Source of the DNA: Rouxiella sp. WC2420
Lineage (GTDB): Bacteria; Pseudomonadota; Gammaproteobacteria; Enterobacterales; Enterobacteriaceae
Direction: 5' to 3'
Assembly (NCBI RefSeq): GCF_041200025.1
Contig: NZ_CP165628.1
Span: 5,146,001 to 5,210,000, forward strand
DNA length: 64,000 nt
The notes beneath the pieces are model-generated. The model was given only the letters and a program-made list of their open reading frames with translations. It was not told the origin of the DNA and ran no database searches. Every line of letters begins with the position of its first letter. Within the stretch, counting starts at the first letter, position 1. The position numbers were made by a program, and so were the translations under genes. Shown here piece after piece: positions 1 to 9,368 of this stretch.

Positions 1-54
1 CGAGATTCGTCGTCAGGGTCAGGCCGTTAACCCACAGCCGTGGTTGGGAAGATA
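1..54 (+). CDS. envC: EnvC C-terminus (partial, enters from the left edge)
   Basis: From base 2 an open frame reads the last 17 residues of a protein and stops at TAA 52-54. The tail, ending in NPQPWLGR, matches the end of EnvC, the periplasmic LytM-domain activator of the septal amidases AmiA and AmiB. EnvC sits directly upstream of yibQ in enterobacteria, and the next start codon lies 3 bases after this stop. The call rests on the tail residues plus synteny; the catalytic-like domain lies outside the window. Confidence 0.75.
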
Positions 55-57
55 ACA

Positions 58-1065
58 TTGCGATTTAAAAAGAGACGTTTAGCGACGTTATGTGGTGCGC
101 TGGTGTTCACACTAAACGTTCAGGCTGCCAAGCTGGCCATCTTGTTTGATGACTTTGGTTATCAGGCAAAGAACGAAAATCAGGTGCTGAAAATGCCGAT
201 CAACGTATCGGTGGCTATTTTCCCCAATGCGCCCGACTCGCATGAAATGATGTTGAAGGCCCACCAGCAGGGCCGAGAAATCCTGATCCATCTACCGATG
301 CAACCGCTGAGTAAACAGCCTCTCGAGAAAAATACCCTGACGCCGGATATGAGTAGCCAAGAGGTCAAACGTATTGTTGACCAGGCAGTGGCCAGCATTC
401 CTTACGCAGTGGGTATTAACAATCATCAGGGCAGTAAAATGACCTCGAGCCTGAGCGGCATGCAAAATGTCATTCAGGCCATGGCACCGCACCATCTGTT
501 TTTCCTCGACAGTATGACGATTGCCGGAACTAAATCAGTTCAGGCTGCCCAAGGCACCTCGGTTAAGGTGATTAAACGCAACGTGTTCCTGGACGACGTG
601 CAGAATAATGCCGAGATCCGTCATCAGTTTCAGCGTGCCATCGCTTTGGCCCGTCGTAACGGTTTTGCTATCGCCATTGGTCACCCACACCCGACAACGG
701 TGGCTGCGGTTCAGCAAGAGTTGGCAAATCTTCCATCTGATATTCAGCTGGTTCGCCCCAGCGATCTGCTCAACACGGCGATGACTTATAATCCACACGC
801 TGCGCCACCGCCGCCGCTTAAACCGGCCAAACCTGTGAAACCGCCGAAGCCTAAACAGAAAGGGATTGGCAGCTGCCCTATCAAGCATAAAATCCCGCAA
901 GTTTATGCTGGGGCGATGTTCAGCGTGCTGGGTGAAAGCATCAAAAACTCCGCCGTCGTCAACTTTGTTGAACGCCAGTGGAGCGACTGGGGCAAAGCGC
1001 CAGCGCAGGCAGCCCCACAGATGCTGCAAACGCCAGCGCCTATCGCCGAGCCGCCAAAACCATAA
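58..1065 (+). CDS. yibQ: YibQ, divergent polysaccharide deacetylase family protein
   Basis: The protein (335 aa from this start) matches enterobacterial YibQ, a secreted member of the divergent polysaccharide deacetylase fold (DUF610). An N-terminal signal peptide ends near NVQAA. The family motifs FDDFG, ILIHLPMQP, GINNHQGSKMT and AIGHPHP follow in order and probably form the NodB-like active site. The C-terminal part is proline/lysine-rich and low complexity. I prefer a TTG start at 58, with GGGAAG 6 bases upstream. A GTG at 40 in the same frame would overlap envC. It probably shares a transcript with envC. No biochemical activity is established that I know of, so the substrate is left open. 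Confidence 0.9.
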   Translation: MRFKKRRLATLCGALVFTLNVQAAKLAILFDDFGYQAKNENQVLKMPINVSVAIFPNAPDSHEMMLKAHQQGREILIHLPMQPLSKQPLEKNTLTPDMSSQEVKRIVDQAVASIPYAVGINNHQGSKMTSSLSGMQNVIQAMAPHHLFFLDSMTIAGTKSVQAAQGTSVKVIKRNVFLDDVQNNAEIRHQFQRAIALARRNGFAIAIGHPHPTTVAAVQQELANLPSDIQLVRPSDLLNTAMTYNPHAAPPPPLKPAKPVKPPKPKQKGIGSCPIKHKIPQVYAGAMFSVLGESIKNSAVVNFVERQWSDWGKAPAQAAPQMLQTPAPIAEPPKP

Positions 1066-1098
1066 GCATTTGGTGATAAAAGCTTTAACATTCAAAGA

Positions 1099-1126
1099 GG
1101 CCAGCTTGATTGCTGGCCTTTATTTT
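1099..1126 (+). terminator. Rho-independent terminator after yibQ
   Basis: GGCCAGC and GCTGGCC (1099-1105, 1112-1118) form a 7-bp GC-rich stem with a 6-base loop, followed by TTTATTTT. It lies 34 bases after the yibQ stop and faces the convergent tdh gene. Confidence 0.8.
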
Positions 1127-1150
1127 CACGACGACAACAGACGGTCAAAT

Positions 1151-2173
1151 CTACCAGTTTAAAATTACTTTACCCGACTGGCCCGAGCGCATGGCATCAA
1201 AGCCCTGCTGGAAGTCATCGATAGAAAAATGGTGAGTGATCAGTGGCGTTAAATCTAACCCCGACTGCACCAGCGCGGCCATTTTGTACCAAGTCTCGAA
1301 CATTTCACGCCCGTAAATCCCCTTGATAAACAAACCCTTGAAAATAACCTGATTCCAGTCGATTGACATGTCAGATGGCGGAATGCCCAACAGCGCGATG
1401 CGTCCGCCGTGATTCATGGCATTGAGCATGGAGCGAAACGCCGGTGGCGCGCCCGACATCTCCAGCCCAACGTCGAAGCCTTCAGTCATGCCCAGCTCGG
1501 TCATCACACTATTGAGATTTTGCTTGCTGATATTTACCGCTCGGGTAACGCCAAACTTTCTCGCCAAATCGAGGCGATACTCATTCATGTCAGTGATAAC
1601 TACGTGCCGTGCGCCGACGTGACGGCAAATAGCTGCCGCCATAATGCCGATTGGCCCAGCGCCGCATACCAGCACGTCTTCACCCACTAAATCAAACGAC
1701 AAGGCAGTGTGAACGGCATTGCCCAGCGGGTCGAAAATCGCCGCCAAATCATCGGAAATGTTGTCGGGTATCTTAAAAGCGTTAAACGCCGGGATCACCA
1801 GATATTCGGCAAAAGCCCCAGCGCGGTTTACCCCCACACCTTGCGTGTTGCGGCACAGATGAGTGCGGCCGCCCCGACAGTTGCGGCAATGACCGCAGGT
1901 GATATGCCCCTCGCCCGACACGCGATCGCCAATTCTGAAGCCTCGAACCTCCTGCCCAATCTCGACGACTTCGCCGACATATTCGTGGCCGGTCACCATC
2001 GGCACTGGGATCGTTTTTTGCGACCATTCATCCCAGTTATAAATATGCACATCGGTGCCACAAATTGCCGTTTTACGGATCTTGACCATGATGTCATTGT
2101 GACCGAGCTCCGGAACCGGCGCGTCAGTCATCCAGATGCCCTGCCTAGGATAAAGCTTGGCCAATGCTTTCAT
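1151..2173 (-). CDS. tdh: L-threonine 3-dehydrogenase
   Basis: Zinc-dependent medium-chain dehydrogenase that oxidises L-threonine to 2-amino-3-ketobutyrate with NAD+, the first step of threonine degradation to glycine. The 340-aa protein is nearly colinear with E. coli Tdh. The catalytic-zinc Cys is in [10 protein letters not shown] and GHEYVGEVV follows. The structural-zinc cysteines are in [15 protein letters not shown], and the nucleotide-binding motif is GAGPIG near residue 175. Two ATGs lie 6 bases apart. I chose the inner one (2173) because AAGGA is then 7 bases upstream and the protein starts MKALAKL as in the family. It follows kbl by 42 bases in the same operon. Confidence 0.95.
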   Translation of the reverse strand: MKALAKLYPRQGIWMTDAPVPELGHNDIMVKIRKTAICGTDVHIYNWDEWSQKTIPVPMVTGHEYVGEVVEIGQEVRGFRIGDRVSGEGHITCGHCRNCRGGRTHLCRNTQGVGVNRAGAFAEYLVIPAFNAFKIPDNISDDLAAIFDPLGNAVHTALSFDLVGEDVLVCGAGPIGIMAAAICRHVGARHVVITDMNEYRLDLARKFGVTRAVNISKQNLNSVMTELGMTEGFDVGLEMSGAPPAFRSMLNAMNHGGRIALLGIPPSDMSIDWNQVIFKGLFIKGIYGREMFETWYKMAALVQSGLDLTPLITHHFSIDDFQQGFDAMRSGQSGKVILNW

Positions 2174-2215
2174 TTTCATTCCTTAGTTGATCGCACAGAC
2201 TTTTTTAATCTGGTA

Positions 2216-3412
2216 TCAAGCCAAAACACCCAGCTCTTTACCGGTGCTGATAAAGGCCTCGATGGCCCGTTCGATATCTTCACGGCTGTGCGCCGCCGAC
2301 ATTTGCGTGCGAATACGCGCCTGCCCTCGCGGCACGACAGGGAAGAAAAATCCGGTCGCAAAAATCCCCTTTTCCTGAAGTTTGCTGGCAAACTGCTGCG
2401 CCAACTGGGCATCCCCCAACATCACCGGGATGATAGCGTGGTCGGCACCGGCCAGCTTGAACCCGGCCTCGGACATTTTCTGGCGGAACAGCTTGGCGTT
2501 GTCCCAAAGCTTACGACGCAGATCTCCCCCCTGTTCCAACAGGGCAAGGACCTCCAGCGAGGCGCAAACAATTGATGGGGCCAATGAGTTAGAAAAAAGA
2601 TATGGCCGCGAACGCTGGCGCAGCCATTCAACTACCTCTTTGCGCGCAGCAGTGTATCCGCCGGAAGCACCGCCCATCGCCTTGCCCAAAGTGCCGGTAA
2701 TAATGTCGATACGTCCCATGACCTCACAATATTCGTGGCTGCCGCGGCCGTTTTCCCCCACAAAGCCCACCGCGTGCGAATCATCGACCATGACCAACGC
2801 TTGATACTCCTCGGCTAAATCACAAATTCCCCGCAGATTGGCAATCACGCCATCCATTGAAAATACGCCGTCGGTGGCGATCAAAATGTGACGCGCGCCG
2901 GCAGATTTAGCCTGCTCCAAACAGGCTTTGAGCTCCTGCATATCATTGTTGGCGTAGCGATAACGGCGCGCCTTGCAAAGGCGAACTCCGTCGATAATCG
3001 AGGCGTGGTTCAGGGTGTCGGAAATGATTGCGTCTTCTTCATTAAGCAGCGTTTCGAACAGCCCTCCGTTAGCATCAAAACAGGAGGAATAGAGAATGGC
3101 GTCTTCCATACCCAAAAACTCGGCTAACCGATTTTCCAGAGTCTTGTGAATATCTTGCGTGCCACAAATAAATCGCACCGACGCCATGCCAAAGCCGTGT
3201 TGATCCATGCCCGTTTTGGCCGCAGCGATCACCTGCGGGTGATTGGCTAACCCCAGGTAATTGTTAGCGCAGAAATTAAGCACCTGCCTGCCATCGGCGA
3301 GAGTGATCTGTGCCTGTTGTGCCGAGGTGAGGATACGTTCCTGCTTGAAGAGTCCTTCCGAGCGAGCCTGAGCGAGTTCATCTTCCAGGCGCCGATAAAA
3401 TGAAGCAGACAT
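2216..3412 (-). CDS. kbl: 2-amino-3-ketobutyrate CoA ligase (glycine C-acetyltransferase)
   Basis: PLP enzyme that cleaves 2-amino-3-ketobutyrate (the unstable product of Tdh) with CoA into glycine and acetyl-CoA. The 398-aa length is the family norm. Visible motifs are [14 protein letters not shown] near the N-terminus, [10 protein letters not shown] for PLP-ring contacts, and [14 protein letters not shown], whose Lys forms the Schiff base. The start ATG at 3412 has AAGGAGA upstream. It is the first gene of the kbl-tdh operon and is divergent from hldD across about 240 bases. Confidence 0.96.
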   Translation of the reverse strand: MSASFYRRLEDELAQARSEGLFKQERILTSAQQAQITLADGRQVLNFCANNYLGLANHPQVIAAAKTGMDQHGFGMASVRFICGTQDIHKTLENRLAEFLGMEDAILYSSCFDANGGLFETLLNEEDAIISDTLNHASIIDGVRLCKARRYRYANNDMQELKACLEQAKSAGARHILIATDGVFSMDGVIANLRGICDLAEEYQALVMVDDSHAVGFVGENGRGSHEYCEVMGRIDIITGTLGKAMGGASGGYTAARKEVVEWLRQRSRPYLFSNSLAPSIVCASLEVLALLEQGGDLRRKLWDNAKLFRQKMSEAGFKLAGADHAIIPVMLGDAQLAQQFASKLQEKGIFATGFFFPVVPRGQARIRTQMSAAHSREDIERAIEAFISTGKELGVLA

Positions 3413-3653
3413 GACATTATCTCCTTAAATAGTCCATCTAACACAGAGACTACTAACAGAGAGGGGTAATAACGAGTAATCAGACAGATAAATGTTATTT
3501 TTGCAGCATATATCACGGGGATGGAAGGTTAGTTGCATTCTGATACTAATCAGATAGCTTACCCATGTAGGCTGGCCTATGAAGTGTTATGATATGCACA
3601 ATTGAATGAGCGGGCATGGTGCCCCTTTACTACTTAAATTTAAGGTGATTCCC

Positions 3654-4586
3654 ATGATTATCGTCACTGGCGGTGCCGGTTTTATCGGTAGCAATATTAT
3701 TAAATCGCTCAATGATATGGGATATCGCGATATTTTAGTGGTTGATAACCTTAAAGATGGTACTAAGTTTACCAATCTTGTCGACCTGGATATCGCGGAC
3801 TACGCAGATAAAGAAGACTTTATTGCCAGCATCGTTGCCGGTGATGATCTGGGTGATATCGACGCTATTTTCCACCAGGGTGCGTGTTCTTCCACCACTG
3901 AGTGGGACGGCAAATACATGATGGACAACAACTATCAGTATTCTAAGGATATCCTGCATTTCTGCCTCGATCGCAGCATTCCATTCCTTTATGCCTCTTC
4001 TGCAGCCACTTACGGTAGCCAGAACACTAGCTTTGTTGAAGATCGTAAATATGAGCAACCGCTCAACGTTTACGGCTACTCCAAATTCCTGTTCGACCAG
4101 TACGTGCGTGAAATCCTGCCGCACGCAGAATCTCAGATTTGTGGTTTCCGTTACTTCAACGTTTATGGCCCACGTGAAGGTCATAAAGGCAGCATGGCGA
4201 GCGTGGCTTTCCATCTGAATAATCAGATTAACGCTGGCGAAAATCCAAAACTGTTTGCAGGCAGCGAAGACTTTAAACGCGATTTCATCTACGTTGGCGA
4301 TGTAGCCGCGGTGAACCTGTGGTTCTGGCAGAACGGCAAATCCGGTATCTTCAACTGTGGTACTGGTCGTTCGGAGTCCTTCCAGGCAGTAGCCGACGCC
4401 GTGTTGGCATTCCATAAAACTGGCGCGGTTGAAACCATTCCATTCCCTGAAAAGCTGAAAGGCCGTTACCAGTCCTTCACGCAGGCAGATATGACTCAGC
4501 TTCGCGGTGCAGGCTACGATAAACCTTTCAAAACTGTCGCTGAAGGCGTAGCCGAGTATATGGCCTGGCTTAATCGTCAAGTTTAA
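3654..4586 (+). CDS. hldD: ADP-L-glycero-D-manno-heptose 6-epimerase
   Basis: Short-chain dehydrogenase-type epimerase that converts ADP-D-glycero-D-manno-heptose to the L-glycero form, the donor used by WaaC, WaaF and WaaQ. The 310 aa equal the E. coli length. The NADP-binding motif [10 protein letters not shown] starts at residue 5, and the catalytic YGYSK motif is near residue 140. An upstream in-frame ATG at 3606 would add 16 residues unlike the family. The 3654 start has AAGGTGA 7 bases away. It is the first gene of the core-LPS operon, 17 bases before waaF. Confidence 0.97.
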   Translation: MIIVTGGAGFIGSNIIKSLNDMGYRDILVVDNLKDGTKFTNLVDLDIADYADKEDFIASIVAGDDLGDIDAIFHQGACSSTTEWDGKYMMDNNYQYSKDILHFCLDRSIPFLYASSAATYGSQNTSFVEDRKYEQPLNVYGYSKFLFDQYVREILPHAESQICGFRYFNVYGPREGHKGSMASVAFHLNNQINAGENPKLFAGSEDFKRDFIYVGDVAAVNLWFWQNGKSGIFNCGTGRSESFQAVADAVLAFHKTGAVETIPFPEKLKGRYQSFTQADMTQLRGAGYDKPFKTVAEGVAEYMAWLNRQV

Positions 4587-4603
4587 GGGAAAGAATTAAC
4601 GCG

Positions 4604-5665
4604 ATGAAAACGCTGGTTATTGGCCCGTCCTGGGTGGGCGACATGATGATGTCGCAGAGTTTGTACCGCACGATCAAAGCGAATAATCCCGATGCCGAGA
4701 TAGATGTGATGGCGCCCGCGTGGTGCCGTCCTCTGCTCGATAGAATGCCTGAGGTTAATCAGGCTCTGGCTATGCCGCTGGGTCACGGTGCGCTCGAATT
4801 GGGTGAGCGCCGCCGTCTGGGCGTTGCATTGCGCAAGGAGGCTTATCAACAGGCTTTCGTGCTGCCTAATTCATTCAAGTCGGCGCTGGTCCCCTTTTTC
4901 GCCTCGGTCCCGAAGCGCACAGGCTGGCGCGGCGAGATGCGCTACGGATTGCTCAACGATATCCGCAAGCTCGACAAAGCCGCGTTTCCTCTCATGGTTC
5001 AGCGCTATGCGGCGCTGGGCTATGACGCTTCGAAGATAAAATCTGCCGAGGATTTACCACAGCCAATCCTCTGGCCTCGGCTCGCCGTTAGCGAAACTGA
5101 AATTGTTAACGTTAGTGAATCCTTTTCACTGACCGGCGAACGTCCGCTAATCGGGTTTTGTCCGGGAGCAGAGTTTGGGCCTGCCAAGCGCTGGCCGCAC
5201 TTCCACTATGCCGCCCTCGCTGCCCAGCTCATTGATGCTGGTTATCGGATTGCACTGTTCGGCTCAGCAAAAGATCATCCCGCAGGTGAAGATATCCGCG
5301 AGGCCCTGTCTCCAGCCGCACGGGATTTTTGCCTGAATATTGCAGGGAAAACCTCTCTGGATCAGGCCGTGGTGCTGATCGCCGCTTGCCGGGCTATTGT
5401 CACTAACGACTCAGGATTAATGCACGTTGCCGCTGCGTTGAACAAACCGCTGGTCGCTTTGTATGGTCCAAGCAGCCCGGACTTTACGCCACCGCTGAGT
5501 CATCAGGCACGCGTGATTCGCTTGATAACCGGCTATCACAAAGTTCGCAAAGGTGATGCCGCAGAGGGTTATCATCAGAGCCTTATCGATATTCAACCCA
5601 ATCAAGTATTCAGTGAGCTACAACAACTCCTGGCAGCTAATAAGGAGCTGGAATGCGGGTCCTAA
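4604..5665 (+). CDS. waaF: LPS heptosyltransferase II
   Basis: GT9-family enzyme that adds the second L,D-heptose to the inner core at the cytoplasmic face. The 353-aa protein is colinear with E. coli WaaF (348 aa). It starts MKTLVIGPSWVGDMMM. The ADP-heptose-binding region includes GFCPGAEFGPAKRWP and the late VTNDSGLMHVAAAL motif typical of GT9. It overlaps waaC by 13 bases, suggesting translational coupling in hldD-waaF-waaC. Confidence 0.97.
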   Translation: MKTLVIGPSWVGDMMMSQSLYRTIKANNPDAEIDVMAPAWCRPLLDRMPEVNQALAMPLGHGALELGERRRLGVALRKEAYQQAFVLPNSFKSALVPFFASVPKRTGWRGEMRYGLLNDIRKLDKAAFPLMVQRYAALGYDASKIKSAEDLPQPILWPRLAVSETEIVNVSESFSLTGERPLIGFCPGAEFGPAKRWPHFHYAALAAQLIDAGYRIALFGSAKDHPAGEDIREALSPAARDFCLNIAGKTSLDQAVVLIAACRAIVTNDSGLMHVAAALNKPLVALYGPSSPDFTPPLSHQARVIRLITGYHKVRKGDAAEGYHQSLIDIQPNQVFSELQQLLAANKELECGS

Positions 5666-6621
5666 TCGTTAAAACCTCCTCTATGGGGGACGTTTTACAC
5701 ACGCTTCCTGCGCTAACTGATGCGATGCGAGCAATCCCTGACATTAAATTTGACTGGGTCGTTGAAGAGGGATTCGCACAGATCCCTTCATGGCATCCGG
5801 CTGTTGACCGCGTGATCCCGGTTGCTATCCGTCGCTGGCGCAAAAACTGGTTCGGTTCTGAAACGCGTCAGCAACGCTGTGATTTTAAAAGAGTTCTGCA
5901 ATCGCGTAATTACGACATCATTATTGACGCGCAGGGACTGGTGAAAAGCGCAGCGCTGGTGACACGTGTTGCCAAAGGTGAGAAGCACGGCATGGACAGT
6001 AAAACTGCCCGAGAGCCTTTCGCCTGCTGGTTCTTTGATAAGAAACACCTAATCAACAAAAAGCAGCACGCCGTTGAGCGTATTCGCGAGCTGTTTGCGC
6101 TGAGCCTCGGTTACGAAAAACCGTCGACACAGGGTGATTACGCTATCGCTGCCCGCTTCCTTTCCGGTAAACCCGCATTGCCTGAAAACTATTTAGTGTT
6201 CCTGCATGCGACAACCCGTGCGGATAAACACTGGCCTGAAGAACGCTGGCGTGAGCTTATCGGCCTGCTCGCGTCTTCAGGACTGAAAATTAAACTGCCT
6301 TGGGGGGCGGATCACGAATATCACCGGGCGGTACGTTTGGCTGAAGGTTTCGACTACGTCGAGGTCTTGCCGAAATCGAGTCTGGAGAAAGTGGCTGAAA
6401 TTCTGGCGGGTGCTCAAGCTGTCGTCTCGGTGGATACTGGCCTGAGCCATCTGACGGCCGCACTGGATCGGCCGAATATTACTTTATACGGGCCAACCGA
6501 TCCGGGCCTGATTGGCGGCTACGGTCAGAATCAAATCGCGTTGACGGCTGATAAAACCAGAAATATTGGTACTATTTCAGCAACAGAAGTGTTCTCTGCC
6601 CTGAATGCATTGAATATTTAG
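5653..6621 (+). CDS. waaC: LPS heptosyltransferase I
   Basis: Adds the first L,D-heptose to Kdo2-lipid A. The 322-aa GT9 protein matches E. coli WaaC (319 aa). Features are the N-terminal MRVLIVKTSSMGDVLHTLPAL with the conserved catalytic-region Asp, and VSVDTGLSHLTAAL near the C-terminus for donor binding. The start lies inside the waaF 3' end, with AAGGAG 5 bases upstream. It closes the hldD-waaF-waaC unit. Klebsiella- and Serratia-type loci usually have waaL next, but here the following gene is a reversed GT9 gene. Confidence 0.96.
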   Translation: MRVLIVKTSSMGDVLHTLPALTDAMRAIPDIKFDWVVEEGFAQIPSWHPAVDRVIPVAIRRWRKNWFGSETRQQRCDFKRVLQSRNYDIIIDAQGLVKSAALVTRVAKGEKHGMDSKTAREPFACWFFDKKHLINKKQHAVERIRELFALSLGYEKPSTQGDYAIAARFLSGKPALPENYLVFLHATTRADKHWPEERWRELIGLLASSGLKIKLPWGADHEYHRAVRLAEGFDYVEVLPKSSLEKVAEILAGAQAVVSVDTGLSHLTAALDRPNITLYGPTDPGLIGGYGQNQIALTADKTRNIGTISATEVFSALNALNI

Positions 6622-6631
6622 GAAATGATCA

Positions 6632-6660
6632 CACAGGAAGAGAGCTGCTCTTTTCCTGTG
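6632..6660. repeat. Inverted repeat (12-bp stem) after waaC
   Basis: CACAGGAAGAGA and TCTTTTCCTGTG pair as a 12-bp stem with one G-U and a 5-base loop, 11 bases after the waaC stop. There is no T-run on either side, so it is a transcript-end or RNA-stabilising hairpin rather than a classical terminator. Confidence 0.5.
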
Positions 6661-6762
6661 CCATTAATACATTCGCAACAGTGATGATTGGGCCGCCTGG
6701 CTTTATTCTCACTGATTTCACGAAAAAAGAATGCCTCCCGTTTGTTACCGCTCACGTAAAAA

Positions 6763-7851
6763 CTATTCACTCATAGCGGTAAGCGCTTCAATACAACTAA
6801 AGACTTTATCAGCGGAAACTGAAGCCAACGGCTGTCCACCAGGAGCAAATTCCTCAGGACGTAGCTTGATGATGCAATGAAGGTCTTCATCTTGAAACGG
6901 CCCGGTAAATTTCGGCTCTGCGGTTGCGAAAAGACAAACTGTTTTAGTTTTTAACGCGACAGCCAAATGCATAGGACCAGTATCTCCGGTCACCAGTACA
7001 TCAAAATTATCAATTTGCGCCAACAGCTGAGGCAGGTTAGTTTTATTTACATAGCTGATAGTTCGAGATTTTTCTTCATCATTGAGCTTCGACATAAAAG
7101 CTTGTTCAAGTTGCAACTCTAGCGAAGTTCCAATCAGCGCAATTTCACAGTGATGGTCTGAAGTGAGCAGTTTTTTGGCTAATTCGACGTAGCGAGCCAC
7201 CGGCCAACAGCGATGAGGTTCTGATGCGCCCATCTGGAATCCAATGATTTTGCGAGAAAAGTCTTTTTTTATTGGCGTAAAAGGGGCCGGTACAAACATC
7301 GAGGTATCGCTGGTGTCACATCCCAAAACTGAAACCAGTTTCAGCTTACGTTCGATCAGATGACCTGTAAAAGCCTTGGAATAATCAGCCAACCATAGCT
7401 CCATCCCCATTGGCTTGGGAGCATAGTTATCTCTGATAACATACTCGCAGCCAGCGATTGCGGCACTCAGCACGTCATAAGGTAATTTTGAATGAAGCAA
7501 GATGGCAAGTTGGGGGCGCTGCTTTCTAACTTTCCAGGAAATCTGGAATAAATCTTTTACCTTTTGATCCCAATAGATCACTTCCGAGAAATACTCACAC
7601 TTTTCTACCATGCTTTTATTTTTCACGCTTGATACAAGAGTAATAAAAGCGTGAGGATAGCGTTTTTTAATCGCCCGAATTGCTGGAGTATTGAACATCA
7701 AATCTCCCAGCGCCGTGGTCGAGTAAATAACGATGCTGGTGTAAATACGCTTTGGATCGAAAGATTCCTTTGGCTTCAACTGACCAAATAACGGGTTGTA
7801 CCATTTCAAAATATTGTTAGAAAGAGTGATTTTCCAACGTTTATTAGCCAT
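6763..7851 (-). CDS. Glycosyltransferase family 9 protein (heptosyltransferase-like), reversed in the waa locus
   Basis: A 362-aa GT9 protein. It has the N-terminal signature YSTTALGDLMFNTPAIRAIKKRYP (residues about 43-66), the mid-protein GFQMGASEPHRCWP donor-loop motif, and VTGDTGPMHLAVAL near residue 290. It is clearly a paralogue of WaaC/F/Q but not an orthologue of any of them. It is transcribed against all its neighbours and has its own promoter region in the 434-base gap shared with waaQ. It occupies the slot where related loci carry waaL or other variable core genes. The base composition is somewhat AT-richer than waaF/waaC, which fits acquisition. A likely role is adding a heptose or related sugar to the outer core; the acceptor is unknown. 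Confidence 0.8.
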   Translation of the reverse strand: MANKRWKITLSNNILKWYNPLFGQLKPKESFDPKRIYTSIVIYSTTALGDLMFNTPAIRAIKKRYPHAFITLVSSVKNKSMVEKCEYFSEVIYWDQKVKDLFQISWKVRKQRPQLAILLHSKLPYDVLSAAIAGCEYVIRDNYAPKPMGMELWLADYSKAFTGHLIERKLKLVSVLGCDTSDTSMFVPAPFTPIKKDFSRKIIGFQMGASEPHRCWPVARYVELAKKLLTSDHHCEIALIGTSLELQLEQAFMSKLNDEEKSRTISYVNKTNLPQLLAQIDNFDVLVTGDTGPMHLAVALKTKTVCLFATAEPKFTGPFQDEDLHCIIKLRPEEFAPGGQPLASVSADKVFSCIEALTAMSE

Positions 7852-8285
7852 CTTGATTAACTCTCTGCTGATAATTTTCAGCTAATGTAAGTCCTACAAT
7901 GCGCTGCTAAGTCAGCTAATTCGCTGATACAGAACGCAATAAATTTTCTCACCTGCTACGCAACGATCGCCATTTCACAGTGAGCAACATAGACCGACAT
8001 GACAGCATATCTTTAACAGATCATCTGTAACCTTGGAAACAGGACATAGCTCCCGTTAACGTCATCCTGATGATTCTGTCTAAGGCTTTGCCCTTAATAT
8101 CAATTGAGGTGATAAAGGTTAGTCTGGTCATACTTAAACCTAATGAACAGGAAGTTCGACAACGATCCAGCGAAATTGTTGTCTATTCTTTGATATTTTT
8201 CGACCCATAGCAAGAGCGGTCTGGAAGAGTAGCCACATTCTTCTAGCTCCTTTAGAATCAACCCATAATAAAATAATAGTGAATA
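7852..8285. other. 434-bp divergent intergenic region between the reversed GT9 gene and waaQ
   Basis: AT-rich and non-coding; it must hold the promoters for both directions. I looked for a JUMPstart/ops element (GGCGGTAG) that often precedes LPS operons and did not find one. No convincing terminator or small gene is visible. Confidence 0.5.
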
Positions 8286-9368
8286 ATGATGACTCAGGCC
8301 TTAGCAACCAAAATGTCCTCACCACCGCGGCGTATCCTTATTATAAAGCTTCGCCATCACGGCGATATGCTGTTGACCACGCCGGTTATCAATTCGCTGC
8401 GTCAGCACTTTCCTGACGCCGAAATTGATATGCTGATGTATCACGAGACTCGCGATATGCTGGCCTGCCTTCCGGCGCTCACCAATATGTTCACTATTGA
8501 CCGCCAGTGGAAAAAGCTTGGCCCTCGTGTTCACACAGGCCATGAAATCCGTCTGGTGCGCCGGCTGATGCAGCGTAAATACGACCTGGTCGTGAATCTT
8601 GGTGACCAGTGGCGCAGCGCGATAGTGACTCGGCTCAGTGGAGCACCGATACGACTTGGTTTCGATTTTCCTAAACGTCGTGGCAAAATTTGGCCGTTCT
8701 GCCATACGCAGCTCGTCAGCACTGAGGGACACGGCAAGTTGCATACTGTCGAGCAGAATCTCGCTATCCTTGCACCTCTGAATTTGGCGTCGATAGAAAA
8801 CCAAGCCACGATGAGCTATTCCCCGGAAGATGAGCAGGTGATTAGCAATCTGTTGCATGAGCATGGTGTAAAACTGCCCTTTATCGTGGTTCAGCCAACA
8901 TCGCGCTGGTTTTTCAAATGCTGGACAGAAGAAAAAATGGCAGAGACATTCCGCGCGCTGTCGGCAAAAGGTTTTCCAATTGTAGTGACCGCCGGACCAG
9001 ACAAACGCGAGCTGGAGATGGTGGAAAAAATCTTGGTCCTGTGCCCTGGCTTAAATATCACCTCGCTGGCGGGGAAACTTACCCTTCGCCAACTTGCGGC
9101 ACTTATTGACCAGGCAGCGCTGTTTATCGGCGTAGACTCCGTCCCCATGCACATGGCCGCCGCGCTTCAAACGCCACTGGTCGCGCTTTTTGGTCCCTCC
9201 AAACTAACCTTCTGGAAACCTTGGCAAGCCAAAGGCGAGGTGATTTGGGCGGGTGACTATGGTCCTCTGCCCGATCCCGATACTATAAATACTCACACTT
9301 CCGAGCGATATCTTGATGCAATTCCCGCTCAGGTAGTTATTGATGCGGCAGAAAGGTTACTCCCATGA
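8286..9368 (+). CDS. waaQ: LPS core heptosyltransferase III
   Basis: GT9 enzyme that adds the side-branch heptose III to heptose II. The 360-aa protein aligns along its length with WaaQ. Landmarks are IIKLRHHGDMLLTTPVINSL near residue 20, VQPTSRWFFKCW around residue 200, and FIGVDSVPMHMAAAL around residue 275. The start is uncertain: ATGATG at 8286 has no clear ribosome site, and an inner ATG at 8313 is also possible. It is followed by wabG with a 4-base ATGA overlap, so the two are translationally coupled. The waaQ-wabG order is that of Klebsiella and Serratia core loci. Decayed copies of its last about 75 bases recur at 10671 and 10960. Confidence 0.93.
   Translation: MMTQALATKMSSPPRRILIIKLRHHGDMLLTTPVINSLRQHFPDAEIDMLMYHETRDMLACLPALTNMFTIDRQWKKLGPRVHTGHEIRLVRRLMQRKYDLVVNLGDQWRSAIVTRLSGAPIRLGFDFPKRRGKIWPFCHTQLVSTEGHGKLHTVEQNLAILAPLNLASIENQATMSYSPEDEQVISNLLHEHGVKLPFIVVQPTSRWFFKCWTEEKMAETFRALSAKGFPIVVTAGPDKRELEMVEKILVLCPGLNITSLAGKLTLRQLAALIDQAALFIGVDSVPMHMAAALQTPLVALFGPSKLTFWKPWQAKGEVIWAGDYGPLPDPDTINTHTSERYLDAIPAQVVIDAAERLLP

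Noticed and set aside
3735-4580. A 281-codon open frame opposite hldD
   Set aside because: It runs antisense through a highly conserved gene, has no recognisable domain and exists because of the codon bias of hldD.
7852-8285. JUMPstart/ops element upstream of waaQ
   Set aside because: I looked for GGCGGTAG or the longer JUMPstart consensus and found neither; the nearest similar bases (GAGCGGTCTGG near 8214) lack the core.
8140-8325. A 61-codon frame opposite the waaQ start
   Set aside because: It overlaps the waaQ N-terminus and has no known motif; a chance frame.
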